A DNA stretch of 64,000 nucleotides, from positions 1 through 64,000 of the forward strand of contig NZ_JAPYKH010000010.1 in assembly GCF_029623345.1 (NCBI RefSeq). Direction: 5' to 3'. The notes beneath the pieces are model-generated. The model saw only the letters and a list, made by a program, of their open reading frames with translations. It did not search any database and was not told the origin of the DNA. The position numbers and the translations under genes were made by a program. Shown one piece after another: positions 59,879-64,000 of this stretch (position 1 is its first letter; every line of letters starts with the position of its first letter). Source of the DNA: Sphingomonas phyllosphaerae (GTDB lineage Bacteria > Pseudomonadota > Alphaproteobacteria > Sphingomonadales > Sphingomonadaceae).

Positions 59879-60786
59879 GCGCGTGCCTCTAGCAGCCGCT
59901 CGGCCAGCCAGTCGACCAGCCGCTCGTGCGGGTCCCAGCCCAGCACATTGAGCGGGTCGGCGACGAAGTTGGAGAGCGCGTTGATGTCGTAGAAGCGGGC
60001 CACGCCGTCCCGGTCGTCGATCAGCAGCTCGACCCCGCCGACGTCGATCCCTGCCTTCTGCACGATCGCCTCGACCGCGGCGATCGTGGCGGCGTCGGGC
60101 TCGACTCGCGTCATCGTCACGCTCGCGCGGCCGGGAACGGTGCAGGCGTCGGCGGGGCACAGGTCGAAGCTGCCGCCGCCGTCGACCGCGATGGCGTAGA
60201 GATAGCGCCCACCGAGCGTCTCGACGCGCGTGATCGTGCCGCCGCGCGTCGGCGCATATTCCTGCGCGAGCAGCACCCGGTCGATGCTGTCGGTCACGCC
60301 GCCCTCCGCCACCGCGGCGGCGAGCGCTTCGGCATCGTCGTAGCGCGTGATCCCCGCGCCGGAGCCGCCGATGTTCGCCTTGACCACGATCGGGAAGCGC
60401 AGATCCGCCGCGGCGGTGGGCAGGTCGGCGGCGCGGTGGACGACTCGCGTGGCGGGGATGGCGAGTCCCAGCCCGGCGATCAGCGAGAGCTGGCGCGCCT
60501 TGGACGAGTCGATCGCCAGCGCGGCGGCGCCGTTGAGCACGCGCGCGCCGCGCGACTCCCAGTGCGCCAGCGCTGCCGCCGCGTGAAAGATCGGGTGTTC
60601 GGCCGAGCGCAGGAAGCTCGACATCGCGATGCGGTTGAACACCAAAGGCGAGGGCGCCGCGCCGGCGGGGTCGAAGGCGAGACCGTCGGCGTGCACCGCG
60701 TCATAGCCGATGCCGCGGCGATCGAGCGCGGCGAAGAGCGGGCGGAACCATTGCGGGTGCTCGTATAGGATGGTGAGGTCGGTCAT
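59875..60786 (-). CDS. ATP-grasp ligase, RimK-like
   Basis: A 303-residue ATP-grasp protein. ATP-binding blocks: Lys in ARQLSLIAGLGLAIPAT, LRFPIVVKANIGGSGAGITRYDD (glycine loop), LLAQEYAP, and metal-binding Glu/Asn residues in GGVELLIDDRDGVARFYDINALSNF. The N-terminus (TDLTILYEHPQWFRPLFAALDRRG) looks like the substrate-binding domain of RimK/glutathione-synthetase-like enzymes. These join a carboxylate to an amine through acyl phosphate, e.g. adding an amino acid. ATG 60786 heads the operon. Why a ligase is linked to an oxygenase and a methionine-type importer is unknown. Confidence 0.85.
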   Translation of the reverse strand: MTDLTILYEHPQWFRPLFAALDRRGIGYDAVHADGLAFDPAGAAPSPLVFNRIAMSSFLRSAEHPIFHAAAALAHWESRGARVLNGAAALAIDSSKARQLSLIAGLGLAIPATRVVHRAADLPTAAADLRFPIVVKANIGGSGAGITRYDDAEALAAAVAEGGVTDSIDRVLLAQEYAPTRGGTITRVETLGGRYLYAIAVDGGGSFDLCPADACTVPGRASVTMTRVEPDAATIAAVEAIVQKAGIDVGGVELLIDDRDGVARFYDINALSNFVADPLNVLGWDPHERLVDWLAERLLEARA

Positions 60787-61068
60787 ATGGTCCTGGTCAC
60801 GCGAGCGGCGAGGGCTAGCGCGCACGCCCCGCGCTGGCGGCATAGTTCGCCTTGCCGACGCCGTAGCTCGGCTTGGACCGGATCGCCAGTCTGAGCACTG
60901 GTCACTTGGACGGGGCAGCACCATTTCGCTAGTGTCACGCCGGAGTGCTGCAAAACATTGACGCTCGTTTACCAGTAATCTGCACTTAACCTCGTTCGGT
61001 GACGAAGCTTTCCATGCTCGTCCCGTAATAGCCGTCCCATCAGATCACCTCTGGATTGGGCGACGACA
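60787..61068. promoter_or_regulatory. Divergent promoter region of the Met/LLM operon and RTX hydrolase
   Basis: A 282-base gap between diverging genes. The half next to the hydrolase is AT-richer. TTGACG at 60959-60964 reads toward the hydrolase and could be a -35 box, but no good -10 follows at 16-18 bases. No S-box or SAM riboswitch-like structure was recognised upstream of the Met-type operon by eye. Confidence 0.35.
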
Positions 61069-63330
61069 ATGCAGAACTCCGTTTATATCGACAACAGCAT
61101 GAACTCGGTCACGCAGAACGCAGCCTGGCTTAACAGTCACCTTGACGCGATCCAGCTGGTCGGCGGCTTCGGCAGCTGGTGGGACTTCAACGAGTCGCCG
61201 AAGTGGATCGCGCAGCAGGTCGCCGGCGCCGACGTCGACATCAAATGGTCGATCGGCCTGATCCCCTGGGGCGCGACCCTGGAGAACGCCGCCAAGGGCC
61301 AGTACAACAACAACTATCGCACGCTTGCCAAGGACATGGCCGCGATCGCCGGCGACGACGACAAGATCCATATTCGGCTCGGCTGGGAGATGAACGGCAA
61401 CGGCTGGTTCCCCTGGTCCGCCAACGGACACGAGAAGGCTTATGTCGGCGCGTTCCAGCAGTTCGTCGACACCTTCCGCTCGGTCTCGGACAAGTTCGTG
61501 TTCGAGTGGACGCCCAACATCGGCAGCCAGGGCATGGACGTCGCCTCGGTCTATCCGGGCGACAAGTACGTCGACGTGATCGGACTCGACTTCTACTATA
61601 ACACGCAGTGGGATCCCAAGGACCCGGTCGCGGCGTTCAACTATTTCGTCAATCAGCCCTACGGCCTGCAGTGGCAGCAGGATTTCGCCGACGCGCACGG
61701 CAAGCCCACTGCGATCGGCGAGTGGGGCGTCAACTCGGACACGTCGGGCGCCTTCATCGAAATGGCGGCGCAGTGGTTCGAGGACCACAACATTACCTAC
61801 CAGAATTACTGGAACTCGAACGCCGACTTCAAGGGCCGCCTCTCCGACGGCCAGTATCCGAACGCGGGCAAAGTCTTTCAGGCGATCTTCGGCCAAGGCA
61901 TCGACCCCTTTGCCAATGACACCACGGTGGTGAACCGCAGCGGGGGCAGCGGCGTCGACATGCTGATCGGCCATGCCGGCAACGACACGCTCTCGGGCGG
62001 CGCGGGCAACGACTTCCTTCACGGCCGCGCCGGCGACGACGTGCTCAACGGTGGCGCTGGCAACGACTTGCTCGACGGCGGCACCGGCGCCGACAAGATG
62101 ACCGGCGGCACCGGCGATGATACCTACCGCGTCGACAATGTCGGCGACAAGGTGATCGAGAAGGCGGGCGAGGGCTATGACACGGTCGAGGCGTCGATCG
62201 ACTTCGACATGGCGGGGCTCAACGTCGAGGCGTTGCGCCTCACCGGCACCGTCGACCTGAAGGCCTATGGCAGCGCGGGTGCGGACAAGATCACCGGCAA
62301 TGACGGCAACAACGTGATCGACGGTCGCGCCGGCGCCGACACGATGGCGGGCGGGCTCGGCGACGACACCTATTACGTCGACAACGCCGGCGACAAAGTG
62401 ATCGAGGCGCAATATCAGGGCAACGACACCGTCTATGCCTCGGTAAGCTTCAATCTCGCTGCCACCTTCGTGGAGACGCTGCAGCTGACGGGCACCGCCG
62501 ACATCAACGCCACCGGCAACAGCCAGGAGAATGCGTTGTATGGCAACGTCGGCAACAACGTGCTGGACGGCAAGGGCGGCGCCGATCTGATGGTGGGCGG
62601 ACTCGGCAACGACACCTATTATGTCGATCACATCGGCGACCGTGTCGTCGAGAACGTCGGCGAGGGCAACGACACCGTCTATGCTTCGGTGAGCTTCGAT
62701 CTCGCCGGCACCAACGTTGAGACGCTACGCCTCACCGGAAAGGCCGATCTGTCCGGCTTCGGCAGCGACCAAGCCGACGCCTTGTTCGGCAACACCGGCA
62801 ACAACGTGCTCGACGGCCGCGGCGGCGCCGACGTGATGACCGGCGGCGCGGGCAATGACACTTATTACGTCGACAATATCGGCGACAAGGTGGTGGAGCT
62901 GCAGGGCGCGGCGCAGGGCAACGACACGATCTACGCCTCGGTCAGCTACAGCCTCGCCGGCAGCTTCGTCGAGACGCTGTCGCTCACCGGCACGGCGAAC
63001 CTCAACGCCACCGGCAACGGCCAGGCCAACACGCTGATCGGCAACAGCGGCAACAACGTGCTCAACGGCATGGGCGGCAACGATGTGCTCACCGGCGGCG
63101 GCGGCAGCGACACGTTCGTCTTCGCCAAGGCAGGCCATGCCACGATCACCGACTTCGGCGCGGGCGACACGCTCGATCTCGCCGGGCTGCTCAAGGGCGG
63201 CAAGGTCGCCACGGTGACGCAGGATCACGACGGCGTGATGGTGACGATCGACTCGGGCAGCTCGGTGCTGCTCGAGGGGCTCGACATGGCGCACCTGCTC
63301 AAGACCGACGCCGGCTTCCACTTCGTGTGA
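61069..63330 (+). CDS. RTX glycoside hydrolase, GH26-like catalytic domain with calcium-binding repeats
   Basis: A 753-residue protein without an N-terminal signal, so export by a type I system with a C-terminal signal is likely; no such system lies in this window. Residues ~20-275 are a clan GH-A domain resembling GH26 mannanase-type enzymes: IHIRLGWEMNGNGWFPW (acid/base Glu107) and PTAIGEWGV (nucleophile Glu218), plus FVFEWTPN. From residue ~295 come RTX repeats (GGxGxDxLx: AGNDTLSGGAGNDFLHGRAG...) and four ~110-residue units of a beta-rich module separated by RTX blocks. It may cut a mannose- or glucose-containing polymer, possibly the organism's own. A strong terminator follows. Confidence 0.88.
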   Translation: MQNSVYIDNSMNSVTQNAAWLNSHLDAIQLVGGFGSWWDFNESPKWIAQQVAGADVDIKWSIGLIPWGATLENAAKGQYNNNYRTLAKDMAAIAGDDDKIHIRLGWEMNGNGWFPWSANGHEKAYVGAFQQFVDTFRSVSDKFVFEWTPNIGSQGMDVASVYPGDKYVDVIGLDFYYNTQWDPKDPVAAFNYFVNQPYGLQWQQDFADAHGKPTAIGEWGVNSDTSGAFIEMAAQWFEDHNITYQNYWNSNADFKGRLSDGQYPNAGKVFQAIFGQGIDPFANDTTVVNRSGGSGVDMLIGHAGNDTLSGGAGNDFLHGRAGDDVLNGGAGNDLLDGGTGADKMTGGTGDDTYRVDNVGDKVIEKAGEGYDTVEASIDFDMAGLNVEALRLTGTVDLKAYGSAGADKITGNDGNNVIDGRAGADTMAGGLGDDTYYVDNAGDKVIEAQYQGNDTVYASVSFNLAATFVETLQLTGTADINATGNSQENALYGNVGNNVLDGKGGADLMVGGLGNDTYYVDHIGDRVVENVGEGNDTVYASVSFDLAGTNVETLRLTGKADLSGFGSDQADALFGNTGNNVLDGRGGADVMTGGAGNDTYYVDNIGDKVVELQGAAQGNDTIYASVSYSLAGSFVETLSLTGTANLNATGNGQANTLIGNSGNNVLNGMGGNDVLTGGGGSDTFVFAKAGHATITDFGAGDTLDLAGLLKGGKVATVTQDHDGVMVTIDSGSSVLLEGLDMAHLLKTDAGFHFV
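61975..63110 (+). repeat. RTX repeats with alternating beta-rich modules
   Basis: Nonapeptide RTX motifs bind calcium between four longer units. Units 1 and 3 share the ending VE.LRLTG..DL...GS; units 2 and 4 share FVETL.LTGTA..NATGN. This A-B-A-B order points to duplication of a two-unit block. Unit positions are approximate. Confidence 0.75.
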
Positions 63331-63354
63331 GCCGACCGCGCTGAAGGGGGAGAG

Positions 63355-63393
63355 GAGGACCGGGTCGGCGCGCGCCGGCCCGGTCCTCTCTTT
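63355..63393 (+). terminator. Strong rho-independent terminator after the RTX gene
   Basis: GAGGACCGGG (63355-63364) pairs with CCCGGTCCTC (63379-63388), with further pairing of the loop (CGGCG/CGCCG), and is followed by TCTTT. It starts 25 bases after the stop codon. Confidence 0.8.
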
Positions 63394-63466
63394 CGCGCTC
63401 CCCTCCTGGGCAGTTGCTACCCGCCCAGATATCGGGGAAGGCATCGGCAGGGATTGGGGGACGATC

Positions 63467-64000
63467 ATGCAGGTTCTGGTCACCGGCGTCGCCGGCTTCA
63501 TCGGCAGTCATGTCGCGCGACGGCTGCTCGCGCGCGGCGACACCGTGGTCGGCATCGACAATCTGAACGACTACAATCCGGTGCAGCTCAAGCGCGACCG
63601 GCTCGAGGCGATCACCGCGGCGGGCGGCGCTGAGCGCTTCACCTTTCACCAGCTCGACTTCAGCGATCATCAGGCGATCGACGCCGCGCTCGACAGCACC
63701 GCGATCGAGCGCATCGTCCATCTCGGCGCGCAGGCGGGCGTGCGCTACTCGCTGAGCAACCCGCGCGCCTATGTCGCGTCCAACCTCGCCGGCCACGTCA
63801 ACATGCTCGAGCTAGCGCGCGCGCGCCGCGTCGACCAGATGGTCTACGCCTCCTCATCCTCGGTGTACGGCACCAGCCCCGACCTGCCGTTCCGGGTCGA
63901 GCAGCGCGTCGACTTCCCGATCTCACTCTACGCCGCCACCAAGAAGGCGGACGAGCTGATGAGCGAGACCTACGCGCATCTCTATCGCATCCCGCAGACG
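63467..64000 (+). CDS. Nucleotide-sugar epimerase (UDP-glucuronate 4-epimerase-like), 3' end outside the window
   Basis: 178 codons are visible. MQVLVTGVAGFIGSHVARRL is the NAD-binding Rossmann start of extended short-chain dehydrogenases; VVGIDNLNDYN, VHLGAQAGVRYSL, VYASSSSVYG and YAATKKADE (catalytic Tyr-x3-Lys as YAATK) follow in the right order. The R-Y-S-L and NDYYD-like blocks point to the UDP-glucuronate epimerase group, which makes UDP-galacturonate. GGGGG is 7 bases before ATG 63467. It may supply an acidic sugar for the polymer. The frame runs off the end. Confidence 0.9.
   Translation, partial: MQVLVTGVAGFIGSHVARRLLARGDTVVGIDNLNDYNPVQLKRDRLEAITAAGGAERFTFHQLDFSDHQAIDAALDSTAIERIVHLGAQAGVRYSLSNPRAYVASNLAGHVNMLELARARRVDQMVYASSSSVYGTSPDLPFRVEQRVDFPISLYAATKKADELMSETYAHLYRIPQT

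Noticed and set aside
60787..61068. SAM or S-box type riboswitch before the Met-type operon
   Set aside because: No conserved core or long leader with the needed helices could be recognised by eye.
62000..63110. Tandem DNA repeats as a separate mobile or satellite element
   Set aside because: They are codon-phased RTX and module repeats of one protein.

Overview
The window is high-GC, densely packed bacterial DNA that looks like a chromosome segment of an alphaproteobacterium close to Sphingomonas. I infer this from the base composition, the PEP-CTERM protein, the many GTG/TTG starts, the four-base ATGA/GTGA gene overlaps, the TonB receptor and NhaA neighbourhood, and intergenic palindromes of the kind common in sphingomonads. 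No rRNA, tRNA, CRISPR array, transposase or phage gene was seen.

Region 1 (1-4268) holds two DUF1996 paralogues, the first cut by the window edge, around a PEP-CTERM surface protein, followed by a PilZ protein. Region 2 (4269-40411) is a large exopolysaccharide locus. It has a priming sugar-phosphate transferase, eleven further glycosyltransferases, three MOP-type flippases, two O-antigen ligase/polymerase-like membrane proteins, a pyruvyl transferase, a hexapeptide acetyltransferase and a secreted clan GH-A glycosidase. It also has an export block (Wza/GumB-like protein, outer-membrane beta-barrel, fused Wzc-type tyrosine kinase), an aldo/keto reductase, a Gfo/Idh/MocA dehydrogenase and a PPP-type phosphatase. 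A DUF1800 lipoprotein plus DUF1501 pair sits in its middle. The duplicated flippases and polymerases suggest more than one repeat unit or glycan is built here. A GtrA fusion next to a GT39-like protein suggests side-branch addition in the periplasm.

Region 3 (40320-56426) is mixed: a DUF985 cupin, a soluble chemotaxis-type receptor, an acyltransferase-3, an SGNH-hydrolase lipoprotein, a TonB receptor, a NitT/TauT-like ABC operon (small protein, double permease, ATPase with C-terminal extension), a hybrid sensor kinase, a 2-hydroxyacid dehydrogenase, NhaA and a 43-residue membrane protein. Palindromic repeats of two families are concentrated at 50.6-56.6 kb. Region 4 (56648-60786) is a five-gene operon on the minus strand: ATP-grasp ligase, LLM flavin monooxygenase, and MetN-, MetI- and MetQ-like transporter proteins. 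Region 5 (61069-64000) has a GH26-like hydrolase fused to RTX repeats, a strong terminator, and the start of a nucleotide-sugar epimerase that runs off the end.

Points that stand out are: two or three genes whose expected ATG is replaced by ATC behind a good Shine-Dalgarno; a palindromic element inserted in frame in a small gene; two very small genes (39 and 43 codons); and the ATP-grasp/LLM/Met-transporter operon, whose MetN lacks its regulatory domain. Functions are read from motifs and family resemblance only; no database search was run.
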